A stretch of 64,000 nucleotides of DNA from Lactifluus volemus (taxonomy: Eukaryota; Basidiomycota; Agaricomycetes; Russulales; Russulaceae). Position 1 is the first letter of the stretch. Each line of letters opens with the position of its first letter. The DNA lies in assembly GCA_022376515.1 (NCBI GenBank), contig WTXI01000025.1, positions 248,001 to 312,000 on the forward strand, written 5' to 3'. Below the pieces are notes generated by a model that was given only the letters and a program-made list of their open reading frames with translations, had not been told where the DNA came from and made no database searches. Positions 33,269-44,668 of the stretch are shown here, in pieces. A program made the position numbers and the translations under genes.

Positions 33269-33914
33269 AAGCCCTAACTCCATTTGCCATCACACACCCA
33301 AAGGGGCTTACATACTGGGTCCTTCCACTCTTGCCTTGTGTTCCAGGTCTGGGTCAGACCCAGAGCACCCATGATCTGATTTTACCCCCATCAGAAGCCT
33401 TCTCACTCCCTGGCCATACTTACCCCACCTTTCATACACAGAACTGCACATGGAACTCTGTCCTGTCACTTGTTCAACAAGCACCTCTATTGTGGACAGT
33501 TTATGCACCAAAACGCTTAGGTGAATATGCTGACATCAAGTCCCTGTGGCAGGCCTGGGAGAAAGATATGACAGTTGAGGGAGTTGGTTGTACACCACCA
33601 CTGTGGCTTATTGATGAGCGATGGGGAAGTCGCAGAGGTCACAGAACTGACTGGCGACCTCGCAACAATGAGAATGTGAGTTTCCTCTGATCATACAGAA
33701 GGGGATCTAAATACTGAGGGAGTCTCTGTAGGCTCGAAAGATATGGGCCAATTTTGTCTTCTTCATTTCCTGCATCAACACATACAAAGCTGCTGGACAC
33801 ACCATCAATGAAGCCATTGACTACTTTGAAGGTTTGCAAGGACATCAGAGTTTGAACCAGCTTCAAAAGTCACTCCAGACTCAGAAGAAGCGAGCAATTG
33901 ATGAAGTTGATTAA
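33269..33914 (+). pseudogene. Crypton-like protein, C-terminal GCR1_C-type part
   Basis: Frame 33331-33675 plus an intron (33676-33731) and a second exon to the TAA at 33912. It reads KSLWQAWEKDMTV then PPLWLIDERWGSRRGHRTDW and ARKIWANFVFFISCI. This is the GCR1_C/helix-rich DNA-binding domain pattern (..W.EW..G....P....LE..YG..WR..) found at the C-terminus of Crypton recombinases. The recombinase core is missing. It sits just inside a foldback-type arm, exactly where the 14-kb element carries its recombinase. Confidence 0.6.
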
Positions 33915-34022
33915 CATGTGCTTCAATCTTCTCTCAATCAGTGTTCCATACAGTGCACTAGTACAGACTTGTTCATATATAGATAGTCACATAGGCAGGC
34001 CATAAATGCTAAGTGAGGTTCA

Positions 34023-34520
34023 CCATATTGTCGTCAGGGCTGCATCAGCAGCAGCAGGAAGAGGCCAAGTCCAAGTCCAAGTCCAAGTCCAAGTCCAAGT
34101 CTGAGTCTGGAAGTGGCAGGGAAGCAGTAGAGGGGAAGAGCCCATGCCAAATGCTGGTCGCAGGTGTCAGGCGCTCGGGCAGTCGCAACAGTGCCACCAG
34201 CACGATCCTGACGCCAAGGACGTCAGCATGGTGCGGGTGCGATGGACACAGAGGTAGTGGTGGTGATGGCGGCAGAGGCAGAGAGAGGCAGAGGCAGAGG
34301 CAGAGGCAGAGGCAGAGGATGTCCCGACGCGCCGCAAGAGACAACAGCCGGAGGAGATGCGGCACGTAGAGAGAGAAAGAAGGGCGCAACGCGCACGAGG
34401 GCAAGCGGGGGGCCCTGATGGCATAGCGACGCCAATGCCGCAGGCATTGCCAGTAGGACACGAGTGTATGCGAGAGAAAGAAATTAACACAAAAAGAATG
34501 AACGAACGAACGAACCTAGG
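34023..34520. repeat. Repeat paralogous to 11.5-11.75 kb
   Basis: Contains an AAGTCC hexanucleotide array (34064-34105), a GGCAGA array (34270-34316) and the flank GAACGAACCTAGG used as the LTR target. Matches 11.54-11.75 kb. Confidence 0.65.
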
Positions 34521-35457
34521 TGTTACGGTTATGCGGGCCGCCCGGCCCATTTCTTACTGTTTTCCGTCTGATTTTCGACTTGTGTTGTGACCTAGGATCC
34601 CTTTCCTTGGCCAGCCCCTTCTGTTCCGCTTCTGGGGGCTGTGCGTTGCCGTTTTGGACGTGTACTTGATTCAGGGATCATGACTCAAATCTTGAGTCAG
34701 CGTTCTTGACTCAGATCTTGAGTCAAACGCACTGAGTCAGTTCTTGAGTCATCAGAACTGACTCGGGTCCTTAGTCAATAGTCTTGACTTCGCTACTGTA
34801 CTGTGACCTTTGTAGGATAGTTGGCTGGCCCTCTGTACGCATAAATAGGGCCCTGTAGACGAGCTAAAGCCCCAGCTTCAGCTTCGTCTAGAATCGCAGT
34901 TCATTGTCTCCTGCTCACACTCGCATCGCATCTTCCTCCTCTCGTCTTGTGAATCCCCTCTTCGTACCTTGATCCAGGTACTTCGCGCCACGATCAGACA
35001 TCTGTGAATTTGTTCCATTTCCGTGTAACAAGTCCCCAGACGCCTGAACCCTAATACGAACGCGCTGTGAGAAGTAGTCCCCACTTCTCACCCCGCGTCC
35101 GTCCTCGAACCTTAGTTCAACCTCACACGAGTGTCCTTGGAAGGCGAGAACCCCCTTGCGTTCCAATTACACTCGCGCCCGTGTTGTGGTTGAACCCACA
35201 CATCGTCATTAACCCATCTGCCACCGTCTATCCCTTTTGGGAACGGTAACTCCGACCATCGCGTGCGCCGGTCCGTATTAACCGCCTCACGTGATACGAA
35301 CACCGAGAGTCCGCACAGTCAAGTCTACTCCTCTAGGACCTTGTCTGCGCGTGCTAGAATCGACTATTTGGTGTTGCTAGTCTTGTCCGACTCGCCACAG
35401 CAAATAGCCAGCCAGAACAACGCTCACTTCGAGCCACGGTCCCTGCGAACCGTGACA
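34521..35457 (+). mobile_element. Solo LTR, family L (copy 4)
   Basis: Ends TGTTACGG..CGTGACA, 937 bp. Perfect 5-bp duplication CTAGG at 34516-34520 and 35458-35462. The same site without the LTR is at 11741-11760 in the paralogous repeat. It has the same length as copy 3. Confidence 0.95.
34679..34850 (+). promoter_or_regulatory. LTR promoter: TGASTCA array and TATA box
   Basis: Six perfect Gcn4/AP-1-type heptamers (TGACTCA or TGAGTCA) start at 34681, 34693, 34707, 34719, 34733 and 34745, with a one-mismatch site at 34759. A TATA-like CATAAATAGG lies at 34840-34849. Copy 3 has seven perfect sites. Binding by a bZIP factor such as Gcn4/Cpc1 is inferred from the motif only. Confidence 0.6.
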
Positions 35458-35462
35458 CTAGG

Positions 35463-36100
35463 ACCGCGCTCGGCAACAGACGACGTGACCAACAGAGGGG
35501 CGGGCAGCTGGCGATGCACACGTGGCAAGGACGACAAGGCAGACAAGGCAAGATGACGTGAGGGCAGGAAAAAAAAAGTCAACATGGTGCAAATATGAAT
35601 AAACAACGCACCCAATCAACATGGGGGCAAGCCCAACCTCGAGGGGGCGCTGACCCAAGTCAGGTGGGGGTTGGCCGATTTTACATCAGAATCTCAAGGG
35701 CGAAGGAAGGAGGGTTCACCCCCAGTCGAGGGGGCGCTTGCCCAAGTCGAGGGGGCGCTTGTGAAGTCGAACGGGCGCTTGCGAAGTCCAAAGGGACACT
35801 TGCGAAGTCGACCGCTTAGCTCAGCATCATGGGCCAAAAATCGTGAATCAAAGTGTGAATCATGCCGTGACAATTGTGAATCGAGCCGTCACAAACTGTG
35901 AATTCGCGTGACAATTGTGAATCGCCCCGCAGCCAGCTGGGGGGGTGTGATGGCCAATTCACAATTCACGGGCGCCTGGCAGAGCGGGAAATTCACACGA
36001 CTTGGGATAAGACCATCTTGTCTTTTCCCCTTTCCACTGTCATGCTACATTATTTAACTGTCACTGTCATGTCACTATCATGTCACAGCTGGTCACTGTC
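35463..36100. repeat. Repeat tail, GTGAATC-rich, up to host gene region
   Basis: GTCGAGGGGGCGCTTG-type repeats (35710-35800) and AATTGTGAATCG repeats (35860-35970). After about 36,000 composition becomes gene-like. This marks the border between repeat and gene compartments. Confidence 0.5.
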
Positions 36101-36206
36101 ATGTGATCACTGGTTCTGAATGAGACACGTGGCGGCTAGCCGCTCCGAGCCGAGCCGTCGACAACGCTAGCAGACCACTGTTCGTTGTGTTATCGAAAAA
36201 ACTCTG

Positions 36207-37316
36207 ATGGCAACAAATGTGCAGTTCATCAACAGCCTTTCCATAGCACAAACCCATCGCACTGAAGATACAGGGAGAGATTATACTCATTCACATGATG
36301 GACCTGGGGAACATGGGCATACACATGAACATCTCAATCATCCAGGTGGAGGTCACTCCAGGATATAATGATTCATTTGACTTTTTTTTTCCCTTGCAGG
36401 AAGGTTCTCCGAACGAGTTCTGCCTGACTATTCCTCCCGGAATTTTGAGGAACGTGGGTTTACGGTTGGGATCGGAGGGTACGCAATAATCAATGGAATT
36501 CGGATGTACAACTCCTGCTCAATGAGACTCGGACCTCAGCCCTGTCGGCTCTGGAAAGACGGCCCTGACTCTCGCCCTTTGTCGCCTCCTTCGGACTCAG
36601 TACAACATTGGTATGCATTCCTCGCAATTCCTGCCGAAGGCCTACGGCTGCCAGTGACCACCACTCGACTGTAGCTACCGTAACCAATGATATTTTCACT
36701 CGCGAAGACCAGGAATTCCTGATAAAGAATCGTGCTCTTCCTGCTGAGCGTATTCTCGCCATCGAGACAGGCGGCTGCCCGCATGCTGCTATCCGAGAGG
36801 ACATATCGGCAAATATGGGCGCACTGGAGACTCTGCAAGCAAAGTTCGCTTGTCAGATTTTATTTGTCGAAAGTGGAGGTGATAATCTCGCCGCGAATTA
36901 CTCAAGAGAGCTTGCAGACTACATCATCTATGTCATTGATGTTTCCGTAAGTAATCCCAGTTTACTTATATATTTGCCAACGGTGCGCTTGTCAGGGCGG
37001 TGATAAAATCCCAAGGAAAGGGGGGCCTGGAATATCGCAGTCAGACTTGCTGGTGATCAACAAGGTATCGGGATATTTCGTACGTCACCCAATATACTGA
37101 TATCATGCATTCCTCCAGATCGACATTGCAAAATATGTGAATGCATCACTTGATATAATGGATCGCGACTCGAAACTCATGCGAGGGGATGGTCCAACCA
37201 TCTTCTGTAGCGTGAAGGAGGGAAAGGGAGTCGAGGATGTTGCCAACCTCATTCTAGCGGCGTGGCGGTCAGCCGGAAGTCCGGGAAAATGCGGAGCCGT
37301 CGGAGACGTCGAATAG
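36207..37316 (+). CDS. ureG: Urease accessory GTPase UreG
   Basis: Six exons (36207-36345, 36400-36478, 36540-36610, 36675-36946, 36996-37064, 37119-37316) give 275 residues. A His-rich N-terminus ([16 protein letters not shown], residues ~28-43) can hold nickel. The P-loop [11 protein letters not shown] straddles the second intron. [13 protein letters not shown] carries the invariant Cys-Pro-His nickel site, followed by ESGGDNL and the NKID guanine-specificity motif. Cytosolic UreG uses GTP hydrolysis to load nickel into urease with UreD/UreF. The start ATG at 36207 is the first in frame upstream of the His-rich segment. The stop lies 78 bp from the convergent methyltransferase stop. Confidence 0.95.
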
Positions 37317-37394
37317 TTTGTTGATTAGAGCATATGGACAAAGTTTTGTACGAAAAACAAGAATCTGTACTCATATTACTTCTCTTCTTTTACG

Positions 37395-38382
37395 TTAAGA
37401 TTTGATGTCACTGTCCCCTTTCACGGCAACGACGCGTAGTCTGACGTATTCGAGCTCCCACGATTTCCTATCCCTATCTTCTCGCCATGCACCACTCATC
37501 CGGCAAGTCTCGACGACCTCGTTCACAAAAGCTTGCTCCTCCTCATGTCCGATGCCTTCCAGAAACGGTCTGCCAAATAGACGAATCCATCCCCCAAGAT
37601 CAGCGACTGTGGTCGCCCGAGGGTGCAAGGAAACGGATAAGGGGCGAAAGTCCGCTAACTTCAATAACTCGGTATACTGGTCTGGCTCAGGGAAAAACCA
37701 CGGATCCCTTGCTACTGGATCTATTCCTCTCTTGCGCAATGCGGCATGCAAGGCATCTCTGACACCTAGACAGTGGAACCTGTACTCAGCCTGCTTTGAG
37801 GTCACCCGAATCGAGAGATCCGCACCTGATATGTTACCGTGACCACCCATCTCAGCGACAAACAGGCCTCCCGGCTTCAAGATCGTGTGTGCATTCACCA
37901 ATACCCCAACCGGATCTCTTTTACACCAATGTAGAGCGGCATTGCTGAATATCTTGTTGCACTTCCCCACAAAGTCAGGTGGGAGATTTTCGAGGAATGC
38001 TGGGTTCTGTATGTCACCTACGATGAGGTGCGCGTTCGGGAGCTTGGCTTTCTCGCGGGCCTTCGCGATCTACAGCAGCGTCAGCCTACTGGTATCAAGT
38101 CAGCAACTAATGATATACCATGTCTTCGCTCATGTCAACACCCACGACAACCCCTTCACGTCCGACCAGCCTCGCTATTTCAGCTGTCACTTCTCCACTC
38201 CCGCAACCCAGGTCGAGAATTCGCTCGCATGTTTGCGCATCAAGCAATTGAAGGATTGGCGCAATCGCCTCTGAAGAGTAAGCGAAAGACCCTACTTCAC
38301 GATATACCGTTGCCGACCACTGGCACCCTGATGTATCGAAGCCGCTAGCGGACAAGTCGCCAGATGCAGCTGTGTCGTTCAT
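37395..38382 (-). CDS. Class I SAM-dependent methyltransferase
   Basis: Two exons (38382-38119, 38069-37395) give 312 residues. Motif I is ILDLGCGSGEVT (residues ~55-66), followed by VVGVDMSEDM binding the ribose. Motif II/III is SNAALHWCKRD, then LKPGGLFVAEMGGHGNI. The HW after SNAAL and the overall length fit the trans-aconitate/malonyl-ACP-type small-molecule methyltransferases, but the substrate cannot be read from the sequence. No signal peptide, so probably cytosolic. It lies 266 bp downstream of the vip1-like gene on the same strand. Confidence 0.9.
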
Positions 38383-38648
38383 GTCGCCCAGCTAAAAGAT
38401 CTCAGCGTGATGATATATTCTTGACTGGGCATCGTTGTTCGTATGACGGATCAGCTTCCGAAGCGCCTCAAGTTCGGCCGACCAACCGATGTTACATGGA
38501 TGCATGGCCGAAAAACATGCGATGACTTGGAAGCATATCACAGCCAAAGTACTGATAACACAGATAACAATTACACTGCCTGATCCGGATGCATCTCTTC
38601 ATGCTCTTCACGTGCTCTTCACGTGCTATCAGAATTCTCTGAGGCTCT

Positions 38649-39799
38649 CTAGGCCTCTTTATTCGATGGGTCGGAGATACCGCTGGCAGGGGTTGACTCG
38701 CTGGCTGAGCCGGTGGTGGGGGCTTGGCGAGAGGCCTTGTGCCCATCCGCAATACGACGAGCCTCATCGTGAATATCAAAGATTTGCTTGCTGGTGGTGG
38801 TATAAAAGTCTCGCACACGCTGGCCAAGCGGAGAAGTTAGAGCACGTTGATAATACTGTTTGAATGGGTGAAAGCATCAGCAAAGGACGTGGGACAGGCT
38901 GACAATCAACATACATCCTCTGCGACCTTCGAATAGCCCTTCTGTTCGTCCACGGCCTTGGCGTGTTGAGTTGCGGTCTGAATAGTACTGGTCACCTTTC
39001 CAGAGATCGTCTGATCAGGACCGAGGGCCTTGGCGCCCATGGAGGTGTCTAGAGACTGGAAGTAGTTGAGGAAGCGGTTCGAGATACCCTTTTCTGCTGT
39101 TGGATGTGATCCACGTTATTCAGAGCGGAGAAGAGGAAGCGAAATAAGATCGATCTCACAATCGAGCTGGATAGCACGACTCAAAATGGTATCCGAAAGC
39201 CTGTATCCCTTGGCCAGGTATTCCGCAGCAACTATATATTCAGCCGTCACGGTGAGACTACAGAGATCTCAAATGAAGACACTTACTGCCGGCCCTCGGT
39301 TTGTCACTCTGATCGAGAGGAGAACCTGGAACATGGTGTGTGTCTTCCTCATCTGGGTGTTCTGTGTCGGAGTGCACCCTCAACTCATTTCCATCAAGTG
39401 AGCCCCCATTGAGCTGAACAGACGCTTGAAAACCAAGTTGTGTTAAAGAGCGGGGACACCACGCGCACCATCACAGCCGTCTTTACTGCAGAAGGCTTCT
39501 CAAAGAACACCTCAGCTGATTTCGTCGGGCCACTCTCATCGAAGTCGATGCTCGAGATCCTTTATTCTCGTCTGTCAGAACACGACAGAGAGAAAGAAAT
39601 GCAGAATCTCCATACTTTCCGCAAAAGCTGACAAGAAGTTACGATTAAAGGTGAGCGGCACATCGGAGCGAACAACGACATACGAGAAAAATTCAAAAAG
39701 TTGTTGCTTTGTTGTTGAGGGAGAAATATTCGAAACCTATCGGGGTGAGGATGCATCGAAATTACAATAAAAGAGGCCTACTTTGACGGAGTAAGTCAT
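38649..39799 (-). CDS. vip1: RRM protein, Vip1 family
   Basis: Eight exons (39799-39782, 39736-39684, 39627-39616, 39559-39469, 39413-39287, 39231-39160, 39096-38915, 38855-38649) sum to 762 bp, 253 residues, all in frame. N-terminal RRM: MTYSVKVSNISPSTT (RNP2-like), FCGKISSIDFDESGP, AEVFFEKPSAVKTAVML (degenerate RNP1), up to residue ~75. Then comes the family signature SDKPRAG, AAEYLAKGYRLSDTIL, GAKALGPDQTISGKV and FYTTTSKQIFDIHDEARRI. The family is known from S. pombe Vip1, a putative RNA-binding protein; its molecular role is poorly defined. A 12-bp micro-exon (39627-39616) is notable. Confidence 0.93.
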
Positions 39800-39845
39800 C
39801 CTGACGGAGGGGAGAGAAATTAAGGGGTCAAAGGGGCGATTTCAA

Positions 39846-40142
39846 GTGGATCGCAGTGCTCAATCAAATCCATCGACGGTTTCCACTGACGTCATTCACG
39901 TGTTACGGAGAAATTCCAAGTATCCCGTTCTTTCATACAAGTATCGTCCAGTCTCGATTAGTCCCCAATAGTCGGCCCCAGGCCAGGGCCATTTCAAGTA
40001 TCGGATCGGATCGCAGTGATCAATCAAATCCATCGACGGTTTCCACTGACGTCACACTGGTCAAGCTGATAGAAATTCCAAGCATCACGTTCTTTCGTAC
40101 ATGGAACAAGTATCATACAGTCTCAATTAGCTTCCAATCATC
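39846..40142. promoter_or_regulatory. Duplicated promoter segment with two CRE sites
   Basis: Two ~130-bp direct copies, 39846-39971 and 40007-40142, share AATCAAATCCATCGACGG and TTTCCACTGACGTCA. Each has a perfect palindromic TGACGTCA (39887-39894 and 40047-40054), the CREB/ATF bZIP site, 160 bp apart. They lie just upstream of the vip1-like gene (start 39799). Regulation is inferred. Confidence 0.6.
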
Positions 40143-43100
40143 ACTGGCACCAGATTCACTGATCGAACTAGTATGCTGCCGTAAGCCTACCTTACCCATA
40201 CAACCGATTTGAAGACACAAACTTACCTGAACGACGAGCGACACAGGGAATGGCGTGAGGATTCCATCTACGCGGGAGTAGTACTGTCCAGGTACAGTAG
40301 ATATGTTCTGGGTGATTTCACCCAGGCCGGATTGACGGCTCAGGTTCTTCAGCTTGAAGATCTGCCCGAGTATGAGGGGTGCGACCTAGTCAAATTGTCA
40401 GGCCTCGCATCCCTGACAACTAAATAGAATTTCTCGACTATACCTGTTCAAACAACTTGGGAGACAAGAGGCTGCAAAAATGTCATGAATGGGACTAATG
40501 AAGAGACAACATAAATGGACTTTACCCTTTGGGATCCAAGCCGAGGACACAATCAACGCGCGCTGAGGACTGCCTATAGTTAGGCGTGTCAGGATTTTCG
40601 AATGTGGAACCCTGAATAAGTGGTTATTATGGTTTTCCGGAAGCACTGTCCAAGATGACCCACATCGTGAGTGGCATCGAGAACGCTAGCTAATACGACT
40701 TGGCGTTCAGCGACCTTAACACTCCCAACACTCGTGGCAGATCGAGCAGTCAACCGTAAGCTAGACAACTGCACATCTTTTAGTCAGCATCATTTTTTTC
40801 TTATTTTCTCTGGCACTCACGGGAGGATTCAGACCTGTATCCGCTAGTCAGTTCTCATCCCCATGAATGAACTGATCAAATCTCACGAATAGCTTCAAAA
40901 ATGAAGGGCATAACCTGAGCATTCTTACGGCCGTCAACCAGACGGATAATTTCTGCCCGCTCCGCAGCTTTGCTCTTATCGAGGTAAAAGTTGACGACAT
41001 GGGCGAGGATCTGTGAGAAGAGCGCGGCCGTAGGTACAACTGCTGCGAAGACGCTGCAAGCAAGACCATCCAAAGCGCTGGTACCCGAATGTGAACCGGT
41101 AGCCTCCACTAACTGCCTCAGAAAACCGTCACTGAAATCATTTCTTCCCGATACCCAATGAACCACCGAAGCAGTGAGGCCCTCGACGTTTGTCTGCACA
41201 TACAGTTATAGGCTGGATGTAGCGCGCAAGTACCGACGACGTACCAAGCCCCGTGTCTGTCTCGCAAGGTGGCCCTTGAGGTACCTCACAGTCTCACGGG
41301 TGGCAGTTTGTGACTGATCCCGCAAAAACCACTCATTCTCTCGTTCAGTGTCGTGGTAGACGTAGCTGTAGAACAGGAGTAAGCGAAACTTGTACCAAAG
41401 TCAGATTCGGGATGCCCACTTTGCAATATTAGCAAACCAGCTATGGAGTTCTTGATCCCTGTATGCGCCATGAGGATTTTGCTCAGTCTTCAGAGGTAAC
41501 CCAACCTATGTTAGGACGAGATGAGTCCGAACGCGCTCAATGCGACACGAGCCAAACTTACGATGTTGTTTGACAGCCAGTACACAGGAATGAGGTTGAT
41601 AACATCTCGCACAACATCAAGATACATAGTCTGAGGGCCGACATTGAGCTTCTTGGATTTGATAAGTCCCTCTGTGATTTGGGAGATCGCTCGAGTTGCC
41701 TCCTCCAACTGCTTGTCGCTGGTAAGGACCTGCTCAATCTTTAAAGAAGAGCGAGTTAGGCAGGACGACGGCACACGGAGTATGGACGCACGGGAGGGAT
41801 GTTAAGGCGAACACCCCCACACAAGTAGTTGAGCCGTTGTTCAGCCCCAGAGTTGAAGATTGTGGACTCTGCAAACACTTGTTGTACCTCCGAATACCTC
41901 TTGAGAACAACGGTGGGGCCATTCGGTACGAGTGGGCGGTCCCACTTGTACTTGGCCACAAGGTCACCAGAGATCTCCCTTGCAAAGTTCTTCATCATCC
42001 TTGGCACCAAGAATGGGAAGTGGGCGTATGTAGACGTGACAGGGTAGAAACTTGGCAGGTGACGGAACAACAATTTCGTCAACATACCACCGTACGATCC
42101 GTCCGACGTGTTGGCCTGACAATCGTTGTAGCCCCAAGTGGTGAGATTGAATGCTGTTGAGATGTGTTAGGGAGTTTCGACATACGGGAAGAAAGTCACA
42201 TACGTGTATGGTCTGTTGTCATGAAACGATCTCCGCGAGTCAGGGCGACGGCATCGGAGAGAATGGCACGCGAAATAGTGAAACCTGGGCACAGTCCGGC
42301 ACCAGGCATGGGCTCTTTGGCCTGCTCTGCCTGCAGGCCGACGTATAGTTCCAAATTGTCGATGTCATGATAAAGAGCCTCAGCAGCAGCCTCCGAAAAG
42401 GGTCAAAATGAGAACAAAAGCGAGAAAACAAAGGGTGAACTCACAGCGACGTCGGAATTTCTGTTCCATTCCAAAAACGTCTTGTACGCTAATAATGATC
42501 AGTAGCTTTTTCTAGGATCAACGCAATGAGACTCAAACAGCTTACGCTGCAATCCCATAAACTTGCGGAACTCGTTCAACTAGAACAGCAGAATAAGGAT
42601 CAAGTAGAACGTATCTAAAGCATTCTCACCGTGCAAGCACCCCATGCCCGACCTTGTTCGATACCCAAAAGCTCCATCACCCGCAAGACCTCGGGTGTTC
42701 CGCAGGCCTTGAAAGCGCTCGCAGGCGCCTCAGTCGCATTCTGAAGAATGCGCGCTATGTCTGCATCGTTGAAGCGCCCGGATTCATCTCGCTTGATGCT
42801 GTGAAACCGAGCGTAAGTATATCCCTTTTCGTGTTTCTGGATGATATTACAGACCCGCCAAACTCCCACCGCTTGACATCCGGACCAGGATGCAAGGACC
42901 GTGCTGCGTTCTTCAAGAAATCAGCTACGGAGATCTGCCAAGCTGTAAGACACGGGCGTGCATTATGACTCCAAAGGGCATCTCACCGTCTTCATATCAA
43001 AGCCTGGGAGAAGTTTCGTAAAAAGTTCCTCAGTCGACTTCCTATCCGGCTCGGACGATGTTGCGTGCCAGCGATAAAGTAAGTTGAATTCGATGGACAC

Positions 43101-44536
43101 AACATTGCCCTCGCCGCGGGGGGAAACGTCGTGATTGGATTCACGCATATCCTGTGGCTCGACTATGAGCGGAAGACGTTGTCAAGTCCTCTCCAGACAC
43201 ACCATCAAGGGGTCGAGACGCCACTCGGACCCATCGCGCACGAGACCGAGGATAGCGCCAACATAATCGCGCAAGATCATTTGCATAAAGTAGTTTGTGT
43301 TCACCAGGCGGGCACGTTGGAATATTTCCTCATCTTGACGGTCTCGGGCGCCCTTATTGCTGGGTGGTGGCCAGTGGAAGGTCCCACGTTCGTTTATAGA
43401 GAGAATCTTCTGTGCCACATACTTTTTCGAGAAACGATGAGGAAAGGAGGCAAGGAAGCAAATGGGAGTGCTCACGTTGTGGTTGCGGCTAAAAAGGACC
43501 AGAAGCGCACATACAGCGGGTGGCATGTAGATCAAACGAGAGTCGGCAAAAACGTCATTGTGTATTTGCCCAGTGCCATCAAACTTGCGTACGCTGTTGA
43601 CGGTTTCTTGGGAATTGCCATATAGCGGGCCAAGGTCCAGATAACTGCTCGATCTATTTCTCACCCAGATTTGTGGGTCCGTGTTGAAGATGTTGTGAAT
43701 GATAATGTTCGCAAAAGCGAAGAACAAAGACGAGATTCCACCAGGGTGAGGCTCAAACTTGTCCCGCTTGAGCAGTTTATCAAAAAGGAGTTCTGGAGGT
43801 GGCAACGCGGCAGGCGACAGGCGGCGCAGGGATGGAACAGAACGAGCATAGGGTGAACCCGCCATTCCCAAGTTAGGTATGAGAGGATTATTGTTCGAAC
43901 CATCAGCAGCGCGGTATGCATAATCGACCCAGTTTGCCCAAAAATCAGTGGTAGTAACCGATGATTGGTATGGGGCAGGAAGGGCAAGATATCCACTAGG
44001 AGGGTGCGGTAGGTCCTTGTACACTAAACGAAACCGTAGTGAATAAGAACCCATTTGCGATTAAAATGAACGGGCTCACATATGCTGATAACGGTCTGCT
44101 GCAACCCCCTAGCAAACTCTGAATCCTTTGGCAACCTAGCCATCAAGGTGAGGAGTTTCTCGAGCTATGAGACGGTGAGGGTGTCACGGAAAGAAACTCT
44201 TGTCAATATATAGAAAGCATACGAAGAAGAGGCGATCATCTATGCCACCACCATTAATGATGCTGATCGCAGCGTTGACATACGCAGGCTATTGTCGAGA
44301 AAGTATGAGCTGTACGCAATGTCAAAGAAGCAAGGTAAGCAAACACTAACGAGATCAGAGAGCGAAAAGGGTGGGCCTTTATCGATGACATTCTTGATGT
44401 CATCAATGGACCGGGTCAACAAGGATGGGACTGGATGTGCGCCGTGGGTATCCAGTGGGGCTTCAGAGGCAGATACATATTCTGCAGCTGAATGCAACCT
44501 ATTGAGGACCGAATCGACACCTCCGCGTATATCCAT
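40113..44536 (-). CDS. Ppo-type fatty-acid dioxygenase/P450 fusion (diol synthase family)
   Basis: About 21 exons stay in frame over 1069 codons plus a doubtful last exon. The N-terminal heme-peroxidase domain has the distal-His region ANIIIHNIFNTD, YLDLGPLYG, FSRNHNYVAQ and the catalytic Tyr/proximal His pair in EFNLLYRWHAT. Then come AEQAKEPMPGAGLCPGFTIS and a C-terminal P450-like domain (VVRDVINLIPVYWL, VGLPLKTEQNPHGAY, EAIRLNPPLS). The family oxidises linoleic or oleic acid to hydroperoxides and then isomerises them to psi-factor oxylipins that govern sporulation. The heme-thiolate loop reads ARVDCVLGLDPKG, lacking the usual F..G..H.C pattern. Start could also be the in-frame ATG at 44668. 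The end is tentative (40227 is the last sure base). Confidence 0.92.
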
Positions 44537-44668
44537 AGATGCACTAGGAGAAGGTATAGGGGGATGAAGTATAGACCCTGATTGTATGTCATTTTCAAGA
44601 TATTTATACGAGGAAACGTAAAGACAATGTCTGGTGATCCAAACAACCCGGGCCTCGCGCTCGGCCAC

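Noticed and set aside
43131..43625. 164-codon plus-strand frame
   Set aside because: Antisense to the peroxidase-domain exons of the Ppo gene, whose minus-strand reading carries the conserved motifs.
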